A stretch of DNA of 64,000 nucleotides from Burkholderiales bacterium JOSHI_001 (GCA_000244995.1 CM001438.1:3992090-4056089); one strand, 5' to 3'; shown: positions 1 to 11,909, counted from the stretch's first letter. The notes: a model not told the origin generated them from the letters alone. Numbers and translations are program-made.

Positions 1-2339
<2,339 letters not shown>

Positions 2340-2340
<1 letters not shown>

Positions 2341-3404
2341 TGGACGACACCCACCGCGAACATTTCGCCAGCGACAACTACGCCGGCATCTGCCCTGAGG
2401 CCTGGGCCGCCCTGGCCCAGGCCAACGCCTCGGGCCACCAGCCCGGCTATGGCGAGGACATCTGGACCCAGAAGGCCAGCGACAGGCTGCGCGAGCTGTT
2501 CCAGACCGAGTGCGACATCTACTTCGTCTTCAACGGCACGGCGGCCAATTCACTGGCGCTGGCCAGCATGTGCCAGAGCTACCACTCGGTGATCTGCACC
2601 CCGGTGGCCCACATCGAGACCGACGAGTGCGGTGGCCCGGAGTTCTTCTCCAACGGCAGCAAGCTGATGGTGGCCGAAGCCGAAAGCGCCGCGGCGAAGC
2701 AGGGCAAGCTCACGCCCGACGCGGTGGAGGCCCTGGTCACCCGCCGCAGTGACATCCACTACCCCAAGCCCAAGGTGGTGTCGCTGACGCAAGCCACCGA
2801 ACTGGGCACGCTGTACACGGTGGAAGAGGTGCGCGCCATCGCGGCCATTGCCAAGCGCCGGCACCTGACGGTGCACATGGACGGCGCGCGTTTTGCCAAC
2901 GCGGTGGCGGCGCTCGGCTGCCACCCCAGCGACATCACCTGGCGCGCGGGGGTGGACGTGCTGTGCTTCGGCGGCACCAAGAACGGCCTGCCGGTGGGCG
3001 AGGCGGTGGTGTTCTTCGACCGCATGCTGTCGCAGGACTTCGCCTACCGGGTGAAGCAGGCGGGCCAACTGGCCAGCAAGATGCGCTTCATCTCGGCGCC
3101 CTGGGTCGGCATGCTGGAAAACGACGTCTGGCTGAAGCACGCGCGCCACGCCAACGCCATGGCGCAGCGCCTGCATGAGAAGGTGCGCAAGATCACCGGC
3201 GTGCGGGTGATGCACCCGCCGCAGGCCAATGCGGTGTTCGCCTTCCTGCCGCCGCCCGCCATCCAGCGCCTGCACGCGCAGGGCTGGCGCTTCTACGACT
3301 TCATCGCCGGTGGCGGTTGCCGGCTGATGTGCGCCTGGGACACCACGGCCGAGGCGGTGGACGCCTTCGCCGCCGACATCGCGGCGGCCTGCGCCGCAGC
3401 CTGA
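2340..3404 (+). CDS. ltaE: Low-specificity L-threonine aldolase (beta-eliminating lyase family)
   Basis: This 354-residue PLP fold-type I enzyme would split L-threonine or allo-threonine into glycine and acetaldehyde, feeding the glycine cleavage enzyme encoded just upstream. Its ATG overlaps the gcvP stop by one base (TGATG), which fixes the start. Family features are present: an N-terminal block with DNYAGICPE, the aspartate-containing [10 protein letters not shown] block, and the PLP lysine in [12 protein letters not shown]. Length is normal for the family (330-360). Exact substrate preference (threonine, allo-threonine, phenylserine) cannot be read from sequence. It is followed after 13 bases by sdaA, giving a glycine/threonine/serine catabolic cluster. 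Confidence 0.9.
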
Positions 3405-3417
3405 AACTGGCGCGACC

Positions 3418-4887
3418 ATGGCGGTCTCGGTCTTCGACCTGTTCAAGATCGGCATCGGCCCCAGCAGCTCGCACACCGTGGGGCCGATGCGCGCGGCGCG
3501 GCTGTTCGCGCTGCGCTTGGCGAACGACGGCCTGCTGGCCCGCGTGGCCCGCGTGCAGGCCCTGCTGTACGGGTCCCTGGGCGCCACGGGCAAGGGCCAT
3601 GGCAGCGACAAGGCTGTGCTGCTGGGCCTGGCCGGGCACGAGCCCGACACGGTGGACATCGAGGCCGTGCCCGAACTGCTGGCGGCGATGCGCAACACGC
3701 AGCGTCTGGCGCTGCTGAGACAACACGCCATTGCCTTTCACGAGAAGGACGACCTGAAGTTCCTGCGCCGCGAGTCCCTGCCCTTCCACGCCAACGGCTT
3801 GCGCTTCCTGGCCTTCGACGCCCAGGGCGCGGTGCTGGCCGAGCGTTGCTACTACTCGGTAGGCGGTGGCTTCGTGGTCAGCGACGAGGTGGCCGCCGAC
3901 GGCAGCCGCCAGCGCGCCATCGCCCCCGACGCCACCGTGCTGCCGCACCCCTTCCACAGCGCCCAGGAACTGCTGGCGCAATGCCGCGCGCTGGACTGCA
4001 GCATCGCCGAGCTGATGCGCCGCAATGAACGCCATTGGCGCAGCGACGCCGAGATCGATGCCGGGCTGATGACCATCTGGCGCGTGATGCAGGACTGTGT
4101 GGAACGCGGCTGCCGCACCGGCGGCACCCTGCCCGGTGGCTTCAAGGTGCGTCGGCGCGCCAAGGCCCTGCGCGAAGCCCTGACCGCGCACCCGGAAGAG
4201 GCCCTGCGCGACCCGCTACAGGTGCTGGACTGGGTGAACCTGTACGCCTTGGCGGTGAACGAGGAAAACGCCGCCGGCGGCCGGGTGGTGACCGCGCCCA
4301 CCAACGGCGCCGCCGGCATCGTGCCGGCGGTGCTGCACTACTACACCCGTTTCGTGGTCCATGACGGCCCCCCGTCGCTGCACGCCGGCCCCCCGGGGGG
4401 GCCCGAGGCCGGCTTGGGACGGCCCGGCGCCGGCCTCGGCGCCACCGACCGCGGCGTCATCGACTTCCTGCTCACCGCGGCGGCCATCGGCATCCTGTAC
4501 AAGGAAAACGCCAGCATCAGCGGTGCCGAGGTGGGCTGCCAGGGCGAGGTGGGCGTGGCCTGCAGCATGGCCGCCGGTGCGCTGGCGGCCGTGACCGGGG
4601 GCAGCGTGCAGCAGGTGGAGAACGCCGCCGAGATCGGCATGGAGCACCACCTGGGCCTGACCTGCGACCCCGTGGGCGGGCTGGTGCAGATCCCCTGCAT
4701 CGAGCGCAACGCCATCGCTGCGGTGAAGTCCATCAACGCTGCGCGCATGGCGCTGCGCGGCGACGGCACCCACCACGTGAGCCTGGACAAGGTGATCAAG
4801 ACCATGCGCGACACCGGCCGCGACATGCTGACCAAGTACAAGGAAACGGCCCGCGGCGGCCTGGCGGTGAACATCGTCGAATGCTGA
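3418..4887 (+). CDS. sdaA: L-serine dehydratase (iron-sulfur type, single chain) carrying an in-frame insertion
   Basis: This cytosolic [4Fe-4S] enzyme deaminates L-serine to pyruvate. The beta-domain is at the N terminus ([21 protein letters not shown]), and the alpha-domain carries conserved cysteines in [17 protein letters not shown] and [19 protein letters not shown]. At 489 residues it is longer than typical members (about 455-460). The excess lies around residues 315-341, where a Gly/Pro-rich stretch separates YYTRFVV from [13 protein letters not shown]; that linker is normally only a few residues. The DNA there is a GC-rich double palindrome (see the repeat at 4362-4440). The frame is kept and both flanks are well conserved, so the protein is probably still made. 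Whether it is active is unknown. No strong Shine-Dalgarno sequence is seen before the ATG. Confidence 0.95.
   Translation: MAVSVFDLFKIGIGPSSSHTVGPMRAARLFALRLANDGLLARVARVQALLYGSLGATGKGHGSDKAVLLGLAGHEPDTVDIEAVPELLAAMRNTQRLALLRQHAIAFHEKDDLKFLRRESLPFHANGLRFLAFDAQGAVLAERCYYSVGGGFVVSDEVAADGSRQRAIAPDATVLPHPFHSAQELLAQCRALDCSIAELMRRNERHWRSDAEIDAGLMTIWRVMQDCVERGCRTGGTLPGGFKVRRRAKALREALTAHPEEALRDPLQVLDWVNLYALAVNEENAAGGRVVTAPTNGAAGIVPAVLHYYTRFVVHDGPPSLHAGPPGGPEAGLGRPGAGLGATDRGVIDFLLTAAAIGILYKENASISGAEVGCQGEVGVACSMAAGALAAVTGGSVQQVENAAEIGMEHHLGLTCDPVGGLVQIPCIERNAIAAVKSINAARMALRGDGTHHVSLDKVIKTMRDTGRDMLTKYKETARGGLAVNIVEC
4362..4440. repeat. GC-rich palindromic element inserted in frame inside sdaA
   Basis: About 79 bp hold three related blocks. 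GGCCCCCC lies at 4366-4373. A perfect palindrome GGCCCCC-CGG-GGGGGCC occupies 4387-4403. A perfect 9-bp inverted repeat (GAGGCCGGC 4405-4413 and GCCGGCCTC 4429-4437) encloses a 15-base loop. The segment maps to a part of the protein absent from ordinary serine dehydratases. GGCCCCC...GGGGGCC arms recur in the non-coding hairpin at 56675-56696. From memory it resembles dispersed intergenic palindromes of Burkholderiales genomes, but that was not checked. Confidence 0.6.
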
Positions 4888-4954
4888 AGGCCGCCGGCAA
4901 GGCGCGGGCGACATGCCCGGTACCGAACCTGGCCGACCGAGCGATACTCCACCC

Positions 4955-6217
4955 ATGAAGCACCGGCCCGATTTCCGCAGCCCGGCTTTCCTGCGCAGCC
5001 ACGCCTTGCAGACCATGGCGTTCTACGACGGCCGCTGCGTGGACCCGATGGGCGGCTTCTACCATTACTTCAAGGACGACGGCGAGGTCTACGACGCCGC
5101 CGCGCGGCACCTGGTGTCCAGCGCCCGCTTCGTGGTCACCCACGCCTGGGGCGCGCGCCACTTCCCAGAACATGCACAGGCGCAGGCCTGGCGCGAAGCC
5201 GCCCGCCACGGCCTGCGCTTCCTGCGCCAGGCGCACCGCAATTCGGCCACCGGCGGCTATGCGTGGAAGGTGCATGTGGAACATGGCCAGCGCAGCATCA
5301 TGGACGCCACCAACCACTGCTATGGCCTGGCCTTCGTGCTGCTGGCCCATGCCGAAGCCTTGCGCAGCGGCATCGACGAAGCCCTTCTGGGCCTGGACGA
5401 AACCTTCGGCGTGATGGAGACCCGATTCTGGGAAGCCGACGTGAACCTGTACGCCGACGAGGCCACGGCCGACTGGCGGGTGTCGCGCTACCGGGGCCAG
5501 AACGCCAACATGCACGCCTGCGAAGCCATGCTGGCCGCCTTCCAGGCCACCAACGACACCCGCTACCTGAAGCGCGCCCACGACGTGGCCGAGGCCGTCA
5601 CCCGCACGCTGGCCACACGCGGCGGCGGCCTGGTGTGGGAACACTACCAACGGGACGCCCAGGGCCAGTGGCAGCCCGACTGGGAATACAACCGCGACAA
5701 GCCCGACGACCTGTTCCGCCCCTGGGGTTTCCAACCCGGACACCAGGCCGAGTGGGCCAAGCTGCTGCTCACGCTGGAGCAGCAGATGCCCACGCTGGAC
5801 CCCGACAACTGGCTGGTGCACCGGGCGCGTGAACTGTTCGGCGCGGCCGTCCAGCATGGCTGGGACAACAAGCACCACGGCGGGCTGGTGTACGGCTTCA
5901 TGCGCGACGAGCAGCACCCGAACCGCTTTTCGGTGTGCGACGGCCACAAGTACCACTGGGCGCAGGCCGAGACCCTGGCCGCTGCCGCGCTGCTGGGCGA
6001 CCGAACCGGTGAAGGCGGCTACTGGGACTGGTACGACCGCATCTGGGCCTATTGCTGGGACCACTTCGTGGACCATGAGCACGGGGCCTGGTTCCGCATC
6101 CTGAGCCCGGACAACAAGAAGATCACCGACCAGAAGAGCCCAGCCGGTAAGGTGGATTACCACAACCTGGGCGCCTGCTACGAAGCGCTGGCGGTGCTGG
6201 ACCCCACCGCGGCCTGA
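4955..6217 (+). CDS. AGE-family sugar epimerase/isomerase (N-acylglucosamine 2-epimerase fold)
   Basis: The 420-residue protein looks like an (alpha/alpha)6-barrel aldose-ketose isomerase or epimerase, related to YihS, mannose isomerase and cellobiose 2-epimerase. Conserved blocks carry the usual catalytic histidines: GFQPGHQAEWAKLL, GHKYHWAQAETLAA and KVDYHNLGACYE near the C terminus. An upstream in-frame ATG at 4913 would add 14 low-information residues. I prefer MKHRPDF at 4955 because conserved-looking sequence begins right after it. It follows sdaA by 67 bases and may be read from the same transcript, although its chemistry is unrelated. The sugar substrate cannot be assigned; D-mannose to D-fructose is a plausible guess only. 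Confidence 0.85.
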   Translation: MKHRPDFRSPAFLRSHALQTMAFYDGRCVDPMGGFYHYFKDDGEVYDAAARHLVSSARFVVTHAWGARHFPEHAQAQAWREAARHGLRFLRQAHRNSATGGYAWKVHVEHGQRSIMDATNHCYGLAFVLLAHAEALRSGIDEALLGLDETFGVMETRFWEADVNLYADEATADWRVSRYRGQNANMHACEAMLAAFQATNDTRYLKRAHDVAEAVTRTLATRGGGLVWEHYQRDAQGQWQPDWEYNRDKPDDLFRPWGFQPGHQAEWAKLLLTLEQQMPTLDPDNWLVHRARELFGAAVQHGWDNKHHGGLVYGFMRDEQHPNRFSVCDGHKYHWAQAETLAAAALLGDRTGEGGYWDWYDRIWAYCWDHFVDHEHGAWFRILSPDNKKITDQKSPAGKVDYHNLGACYEALAVLDPTAA

Positions 6218-6223
6218 ACAGGA

Positions 6224-7477
6224 TCAGGCTTCCAGCAGGTCCGCCAGCGTCATGCTGTCCAGGCGCGCGTGCAGCCGGAACGCCCGCGTGGCGGAGGTGT
6301 CATCCAGCAGCAGGGTGTCGATCAGCGCCCGTGCAGGCGTGCGCTCGGGCTGAACCAGCAGCACGTGGCGCTGGGCACCGGCTTCGTCCAGCCGGCCCAC
6401 CCAGTCCAGCGTGGTCAATTGCTCCAGCACCGGCTCGATCTGCAAAGGGTCCACCCGCAGCTGGGCCGCCAGGTCTTCCAGCGACAGACCCGGACGCTGG
6501 CCGTCGGCCGCCCGCCGCGCAGCCTGCAGCGGCTTGAGCACCGCCACCGCCAGTGCAAAGCGGTGGCCCGGCCGGTCGGGCAGGCGTGCCACGCGCAAGG
6601 CCAGGCTGGGCGCGTAGGCCGCGATCACCGCGCCCAGCAGCACGATCACCCAGCCGGTGTACACCCACAGCAGCAGGATGGGCACGGTGGCGAAGGCACC
6701 GTAGATCACCGAATAGCTGGGCACCGACGCCAGGTACCAGCCCAATGCACGCTTGGCCACCTCGAAGCCCACCGCCACGAAAAAGCCGCCGGCCAGCGCG
6801 TGTTCCCAGCGCACATGGGTGTTGGGCACGAAACGGAACAGGCTGGACGCGCCGCCGAACAGCAGCGCGAACTCCACCACCTCCAGCAGCAACTCCACCC
6901 CGCCAGGCAAGGCGCTGGCCCAGCCGCGCGAGGCGCTGATGACAAATGAGGTGAGCGTGAGGCTGGCCCCCAGCACCAGCGGGCCCAGCGTGAGCCCGGC
7001 CCAGTACACCAGCACCCGCTGCGCCAGCGGCCGGGCTTTTCGCACCCGCCACAGGTTGTTCAGCGTGCGGTCGATGGTGAAGACCAGCGCCAGCGCGGTG
7101 ACCACCAGCACCAGCAGGCCCAGCACCCCCAGCCGGTTGGCCTTGGCGGCGAACTGCGTCAGTGCCGCCAGCACCGGCTTGGCGATGTGGTCGGGCACCA
7201 GGCTCTGGATCAGGTACTTCTGCAGCGTGTCCTGGAACTTGCCAAACATCGGGAAGGCCGAGAACAGCGCCAGCGTCACCGTGGCCAATGGCACCAGGCT
7301 GATCAGCGTGGTGAAGGTCAGGCTGCCGGCGGTCAGGCCCAGGTGGTCTTCGCGGAAGCGCTGGCGCAGCGTGCGCAGGGTGTCGAACCAGGGCCAGGCC
7401 CGCAGGGTCAGCATCAGCTGCGCGACGCGCTCGGACCAGAGCGACAGCAGGGGCAGGTGGGCGGCGCGCCAATTCAT
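6224..7477 (-). CDS. YihY/RNase BN-like inner membrane protein with a C-terminal soluble domain
   Basis: The 417-residue protein belongs to the YihY family, once misassigned as ribonuclease BN. An amphipathic N terminus (RFREDHLGLTAGSLTFTTLISLVPL) is followed by about six membrane segments up to around residue 300. The last ~115 residues are soluble and look like a winged-helix domain (LSLEDLAAQLRVDPLQIEPVLEQL, then VLLVQPERT). Reading further upstream adds 55 low-complexity residues that overlap the divergent gene, so I use the ATG at 7477. Only 22 bases separate it from the next gene, so promoters must lie inside coding sequence. Convergent with the epimerase gene, 6 bases apart. The molecular function of the family is not established. 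Confidence 0.88.
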   Translation of the reverse strand: MNWRAAHLPLLSLWSERVAQLMLTLRAWPWFDTLRTLRQRFREDHLGLTAGSLTFTTLISLVPLATVTLALFSAFPMFGKFQDTLQKYLIQSLVPDHIAKPVLAALTQFAAKANRLGVLGLLVLVVTALALVFTIDRTLNNLWRVRKARPLAQRVLVYWAGLTLGPLVLGASLTLTSFVISASRGWASALPGGVELLLEVVEFALLFGGASSLFRFVPNTHVRWEHALAGGFFVAVGFEVAKRALGWYLASVPSYSVIYGAFATVPILLLWVYTGWVIVLLGAVIAAYAPSLALRVARLPDRPGHRFALAVAVLKPLQAARRAADGQRPGLSLEDLAAQLRVDPLQIEPVLEQLTTLDWVGRLDEAGAQRHVLLVQPERTPARALIDTLLLDDTSATRAFRLHARLDSMTLADLLEA

Positions 7478-7499
7478 GAGGGCTATCATGCCAGCCCGC

Positions 7500-7913
7500 A
7501 TGAATGCACCTGTGTCCACGCTGCCGCTGCCGCCGCACAACAGCCCCGATGCGCAGGCACGCGCCAGCCGCGCGGCCGCGGTAGCGCTGCTGTTGGCGCT
7601 GGTGGCCCTGGGCCTGGCCTGGGAACTGGTGCTGGCGCCCACCGGCCGCGGGACGCTGGCGCTGAAGGTGCTGCCGCTGCTGTTCTTTCTGACGGGATTG
7701 TTGAAACTGCGCCTGGCCAGCTACCGCGCCTTGAGCCTGCTGGTCTGGCTGTACGTGGCCGAAGGCCTGGTGCGCGCCACCAGCGAAGCCGGCCGCGGCA
7801 TGCTGCTGGCCTGGGGCGAGGTGGCGCTGGCCACCGCGCTGTTCGTGGTGTGCGTGTGGCATGTGCAGCACCGCCTGCCGCGCCAGCCCCGCAAGAAAGA
7901 GGACAAGGCATGA
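7500..7913 (+). CDS. DUF2069 small inner membrane protein
   Basis: The 137-residue protein has four hydrophobic segments (around residues 20-42, 50-70, 76-95 and 103-124), a polar N terminus and a basic C-terminal tail ending in RKKEDKA. This matches the DUF2069 family, which has no known function and often lies near yihY in betaproteobacteria. The ATG at 7500 is used; an in-frame ATG at 7488 would add four residues. Its stop overlaps the next gene's start as ATGA, so it is translationally coupled to the FAD-linked oxidase. Confidence 0.8.
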   Translation: MNAPVSTLPLPPHNSPDAQARASRAAAVALLLALVALGLAWELVLAPTGRGTLALKVLPLLFFLTGLLKLRLASYRALSLLVWLYVAEGLVRATSEAGRGMLLAWGEVALATALFVVCVWHVQHRLPRQPRKKEDKA

Positions 7914-9316
7914 GTGACGCCCTGCTGGGCGCGCTGCGCGACGCCGTCGGCCCCGCCCAGGTGCTGAACGAGGGCGACCTGTCGGCCTACACGCTGGACT
8001 GGCGCAAGCGCTGGCGTGGCCGCCCGCTCGCCGTGGTGCGCCCTGGCAGCACCGAAGAAGTGGCCCAGGTGGTGCGCAGCTGCAGCGCCCACGGCGTGGC
8101 GCTGGTGCCGCAAGGCGGCAACACCGGCCTGGTGGGCGGCGGCGTGCCCGACGCCAGCGGCACCCAGGTGCTGCTGAGCCTGCAGCGCATGAGACGCGTG
8201 CGGGCGCTGGACGCGGCCAACCTGACCCTGACCGTGGAAGCCGGCTGCGTGCTGCAGGCGGTGCAGCAGGCGGCCGACGAGGCCGGCTTCCTGTTCCCCT
8301 TGAGTCTGGCGGCCGAGGGCAGTTGCACCATTGGCGGCAACCTGGCCACCAACGCCGGCGGCACCCAGGTGCTGCGTTACGGCAATGCGCGCGAGCTCTG
8401 CCTGGGGCTGGAGGTGGTGACCGCCGACGGCCAGGTATGGAATGGCCTCACAGGCCTGCGCAAGGACAACACCGGCTACGACCTGCGCCACCTGATGATC
8501 GGCAGCGAAGGCACGCTGGGCGTCATCACCGCGGCCACGCTGAAGCTGTTTCCGAGGCCGGCCGCGCGCGTCACGGCGCTGGCCGCCTGCCGCCACCTGG
8601 ACGACACGCTGGCCCTGCTGGGCCTGGCCCAGGCGCGCCTGGGGCCGGAGCTCACCGGCTTCGAGGTGATGGAACGCCACGCGCTGTCCCTGGTGGAAAA
8701 GCACTTCCCGCAATTGCCCGTGCCGCTGCCCGGCGCGCCCTGGACGGTGCTGCTGGAAGCCAGCGCGGCCGACCATGAAGGCGCGGCGCAGGCCCGCTTC
8801 CAGGCCCTGCTGGAAGCCGCCGCCGAAGCGGGATGTGTCAGCGACGCCGTGGTGGCCGGCAGCATCGCGCAAAGCCGCGCCTTGTGGCACCTGCGTGAAT
8901 CCATCCCCCTGGCCCAGGCCGAAGAAGGCCTGAACATCAAGCACGACATCGCGCTGCCGGTGTCGGCCATTCCGGACTTCTGCGCGCAAACCGACGCCGC
9001 GCTGCGCAGCGCCTACCCGGGCGTGCAACTGGTGAACTTCGGGCACCTGGGTGACGGCAACCTGCACTACAACGTGCAGGCGCCCGAAGGCGCCGATGGC
9101 GCGCGCTTCCTGGATGAGGAGGAAGAACACGTGAACCGCATCGTGTTCGACGCGGTGCAACGCCACGGCGGCAGCTTCTCGGCCGAACACGGTGTGGGTT
9201 CGCTCAAGCGCGACGAACTGGCCCAGCGCAAGTCGCCCGTGGCGCTGCAGATGATGCGCGCCATCAAGCGCGCGCTGGACCCGCAGGGGCTGTTGAACCC
9301 GGGGCGCGTGCTCTAG
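7910..9316 (+). CDS. FAD-binding 2-hydroxyacid dehydrogenase (GlcD/D-lactate dehydrogenase family)
   Basis: The 468-residue protein has a PCMH-type FAD-binding domain at residues ~35-215, with PQGGNTGLVGGGVPD and GGNLATNAGGTQVLRYGNARE, and a GlcD-type C-terminal domain. The latter contains VNFGHLGDGNLHYNV, a metal/substrate histidine block, and FSAEHGVGSLKRDEL. Such enzymes oxidise D-lactate, glycolate or D-2-hydroxyglutarate and pass electrons to quinone or an electron-transfer protein. Sequence alone does not decide among these; D-2-hydroxyglutarate or D-lactate are the main candidates. The ATG at 7910 overlaps the DUF2069 stop (ATGA); longer upstream frames are shadows of that gene and of yihY. 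Confidence 0.88.
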   Translation: MSDALLGALRDAVGPAQVLNEGDLSAYTLDWRKRWRGRPLAVVRPGSTEEVAQVVRSCSAHGVALVPQGGNTGLVGGGVPDASGTQVLLSLQRMRRVRALDAANLTLTVEAGCVLQAVQQAADEAGFLFPLSLAAEGSCTIGGNLATNAGGTQVLRYGNARELCLGLEVVTADGQVWNGLTGLRKDNTGYDLRHLMIGSEGTLGVITAATLKLFPRPAARVTALAACRHLDDTLALLGLAQARLGPELTGFEVMERHALSLVEKHFPQLPVPLPGAPWTVLLEASAADHEGAAQARFQALLEAAAEAGCVSDAVVAGSIAQSRALWHLRESIPLAQAEEGLNIKHDIALPVSAIPDFCAQTDAALRSAYPGVQLVNFGHLGDGNLHYNVQAPEGADGARFLDEEEEHVNRIVFDAVQRHGGSFSAEHGVGSLKRDELAQRKSPVALQMMRAIKRALDPQGLLNPGRVL

Positions 9317-9334
9317 GGCCCGAAGGCCCAGCCG

Positions 9335-9772
9335 CTACTGCAGCGGGCCCTTCAGCGCCGCCGGCAAGGGCAGCGGCATCACCTCGATGCCTTCGTCCTG
9401 CAAGGCGCGGCGCTCGTCGGGCGAGGCCTGGCCGCGGATGCCGCGCTCGGCCGATTCGCCATAGTGGATGCGACGCGCTTCTTCGGCGAATCGCGCGCCC
9501 ACGTCCTCGGTGTTGGCCAGCACCTGCTGCACGGCCTGCAGCCAGGCCCTTTGCAGGTCGGAGGGATCGGGGCGAGGCGCCACCGAGGGCGTGGGTTCAC
9601 GCGCGCCCGACAGGTTCAGGCGCGGCGCACTCGGCATGCGGCTGACGATGCGGTCGTTGCACAGCGGGCACTCGATGAGCCCGCGGCCGTTCTGGTCCAT
9701 GAAATCGTCGTCGGACGCGAACCAGCCCCCGAAGCCGTGGCCGTTGGCGCAACGCAGGTTCAGCACCTTCAT
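9335..9772 (-). CDS. DUF1178 zinc-ribbon-like protein
   Basis: The 145-residue protein is typical of DUF1178. The N terminus MKVLNLRCANGHGFGGWF with CPLCND about 25 residues later gives two Cys pairs or Cys/His positions likely to bind zinc. A helical segment follows (LQAVQQVLANTEDVGARFAEEARRIHYG) and then the conserved ERGIRGQASPDE block. The function is unknown. It is downstream of the NUDIX gene (49-base gap) and convergent with the FAD oxidase gene. A small hairpin GGGCC-CGAA-GGCCC (9316-9329) lies between the convergent ends, without a T-tract. Confidence 0.85.
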   Translation of the reverse strand: MKVLNLRCANGHGFGGWFASDDDFMDQNGRGLIECPLCNDRIVSRMPSAPRLNLSGAREPTPSVAPRPDPSDLQRAWLQAVQQVLANTEDVGARFAEEARRIHYGESAERGIRGQASPDERRALQDEGIEVMPLPLPAALKGPLQ

Positions 9773-9821
9773 GGACCCATGGTACGCCGGGCCGGCCTGG
9801 CCGTGCCAGCGTGGGGCTGCG

Positions 9822-10412
9822 TCAAGGCAGCGCGTTCACCCATTTCAGGGGCCAGGCACCGGCCCGCCAGCGCTGCAGCCACAGCAGCCCGATCAGGGTC
9901 TTGGCGTCGGTGAGTTCACCCCGGCCCGCGGCGGCGTCCAGTTCGGCCTCGCTCATCAGCAGCACTTCGATGAACTCGCCTTCGTCCAGTTGCTGCTCGC
10001 CCAAGGACAGGCCGCGCGCGAACCAGATCTCGATGCCTTCGGTGGAATAGGCGGCGGCGTTGTGGGTGACGCCGGCACGCGCCCACTCGCGCGCGGTGTA
10101 GCCGGTTTCTTCCAGCAGTTCGCGCTGGCCGCAGCGCTGCACCGCTTCGCCGGCGTCCAGCTTGCCGGCCGGAATTTCCAGCAGCACCTGTTTCAGCGGA
10201 TGGCGGTGCTGGCGCACCATCACCACGCGGCCATCGTCCAGCAGCGGCAACACGCACACGGCGCCGGGGTGGATGATGTATTCGCGCGTGGCGGTGCCGC
10301 CGTCGGGCAGGCCGACCACGTCACGTTCCACGCGCAGGAAATTGCCCTGGTAGACGGTGGCGCCGGACAGGCGGCGCTCGGTCAGGTGGGATTCGTCGGC
10401 CGGGCCGCTCAC
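9822..10412 (-). CDS. NUDIX hydrolase, ADP-ribose pyrophosphatase-like (NudF type)
   Basis: The 196-residue protein has a complete Nudix box: G-K-L-D-A-G-E, seven residues, then REL-LEE-TGY, i.e. GX5EX7REUXEEXGU. The N-terminal swap region and the GAVCVLPLLDDGRVVMVRQHR strand fit ADP-ribose/sugar-nucleotide pyrophosphatases of the NudF/YqiE type. It starts with GTG at 10412, overlapping the nuoN stop as GTGA, so its translation is tied to the end of the complex I operon. Related genomes usually carry a short DUF2818 gene between nuoN and this gene; here there is no room for it. Confidence 0.88.
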   Translation of the reverse strand: MSGPADESHLTERRLSGATVYQGNFLRVERDVVGLPDGGTATREYIIHPGAVCVLPLLDDGRVVMVRQHRHPLKQVLLEIPAGKLDAGEAVQRCGQRELLEETGYTAREWARAGVTHNAAAYSTEGIEIWFARGLSLGEQQLDEGEFIEVLLMSEAELDAAAGRGELTDAKTLIGLLWLQRWRAGAWPLKWVNALP

Positions 10413-11890
10413 GAAGCGAGGGCCTTGACGATGGCGTCACGGCACATGCCCACCAGGCCGCCGGGCAGGATGCCCAGCACCAGCACGGCCGCACCGTTCA
10501 GGGCCAGCAGCGCACTGACACCACTACTGCGCGCTTGCGGCACCACGGCAGCGGCCTCGTCAAAGTACATCACCTTCACCACGCGCAGGTAGTAGAAGGC
10601 GCCGATCAGCGACATCATCACCGCAAACACCGCCAGGCCGATGTAGCCGCCCTGCCCCGTGGACACCAGCGCCTGCAGGATGGACAGCTTGGCGTAGAAG
10701 CCCACCATCGGCGGCACGCCGGCCAGCGAGAACATGAACATGGTCATCACGCCGGCCAGCCAGGGCGCGCGCTTGCCCAGGCCCGCCAGGTCGTTGATGT
10801 CGTCGCTCTCGAAGCCGCGACCGGACAGGAACATGGTCAGGCCGAAGGTGCCCAGCGTCGTCATCACGTAGGTGATGACATAGAACATGGCCGAGCTGTA
10901 GGCGTTGGCCGCCGACGCGGTGTTGCCGCCCACCACGGTGGGCGTCAGGCCCAGCAGCATGAAACCCATCTGCGAGATGGTGGAGTAGGCCAGCATGCGC
11001 TTCAGGTTGGTCTGCGCGATGGCCGCGAGGTTGCCGATGGCCAGCGAGCACACCGCCAGCACGATGAGCATCTGCTGCCAGTCCTGCGCCACGCCGGGCA
11101 GGCCTTCGACCAGCAGGCGCATGGTGATGGCAAAGGCCGCCAGCTTGGGCGCGCCGCCGATCAGCAGCGTCACCGCCGTGGGCGCGCCGTGGTAAACGTC
11201 GGGCACCCACATGTGGAAGGGCACCACGCCCAGCTTGAAGCCCAGGCCGGCGACGATGAACACCAGGCCGAACACCAGCACCGTCGTGTTGATCTGGCCC
11301 GTGGCAATGGCCTGCGCCACCTGCGGCAGGTTCAGCGAACCGGTGGCGCCGTACATCATGGACAGGCCGTAGAGCAGGAAGCCCGAGGCCAAGGCGCCCA
11401 GCACGAAGTACTTCATCGCCGCTTCGGTGGACACGCCATGGTCGCGCCGCAGCGCCACCAGCGCATACAGGCTCAGGCTCATCAGTTCCAGGCCCAGGTA
11501 GATGACCAGGAAGTTGTTGGCCGAGGTCATCACCGTGATGCCCAGCAGCGAGAACATCGACAGGGTGAAAAACTCGCCCTTCATCATGTCGCGCACCGCG
11601 ATGTAGGGCTGGGCGTAGGCCAGCGTCACCATGGTGGCCAGGCAGGCGAAGCCGGCCAGCAGGTGGCCCATGGCGTCGTTGACCATCAGGTCCTTCATCG
11701 CGTAGGCGGCGCCGCCGGACGAGAACAGGTCGAAGTGCAGCCAGGCCACCAGGCCAATGCTGGCCTGGGTGAGCCAGAAGGTGGGGCGGCGTTGCTCGTC
11801 GGTGACGAACAGGTCCACCAGCAGCACCACACAGGCGGCCCCCAGCAGCACCATCTCAGGCAAGGCAACCGCCCAGTTCATGTCGTTCAT
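10409..11890 (-). CDS. nuoN: NADH-quinone oxidoreductase subunit N
   Basis: The 493-residue antiporter-like membrane subunit of complex I has about 14 transmembrane helices. It includes a lysine-bearing block around YFVLGALASGFLLYGLSMMYG and VPFHMWVPDVYHGAPTAVTLL. It forms part of the proton-pumping arm next to NuoK and NuoM. It is the last nuo gene, 19 bases after nuoM, and it overlaps the NUDIX gene by four bases. Confidence 0.97.
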   Translation of the reverse strand: MNDMNWAVALPEMVLLGAACVVLLVDLFVTDEQRRPTFWLTQASIGLVAWLHFDLFSSGGAAYAMKDLMVNDAMGHLLAGFACLATMVTLAYAQPYIAVRDMMKGEFFTLSMFSLLGITVMTSANNFLVIYLGLELMSLSLYALVALRRDHGVSTEAAMKYFVLGALASGFLLYGLSMMYGATGSLNLPQVAQAIATGQINTTVLVFGLVFIVAGLGFKLGVVPFHMWVPDVYHGAPTAVTLLIGGAPKLAAFAITMRLLVEGLPGVAQDWQQMLIVLAVCSLAIGNLAAIAQTNLKRMLAYSTISQMGFMLLGLTPTVVGGNTASAANAYSSAMFYVITYVMTTLGTFGLTMFLSGRGFESDDINDLAGLGKRAPWLAGVMTMFMFSLAGVPPMVGFYAKLSILQALVSTGQGGYIGLAVFAVMMSLIGAFYYLRVVKVMYFDEAAAVVPQARSSGVSALLALNGAAVLVLGILPGGLVGMCRDAIVKALAS

Positions 11891-11909
11891 GTTCGCACCC
11901 TGCGGCGGA

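Noticed and set aside
4321-4441. Possible frameshift or sequencing error in sdaA
   Set aside because: The reading frame is the same on both sides and conserved motifs resume exactly, so an in-frame insertion explains it better.
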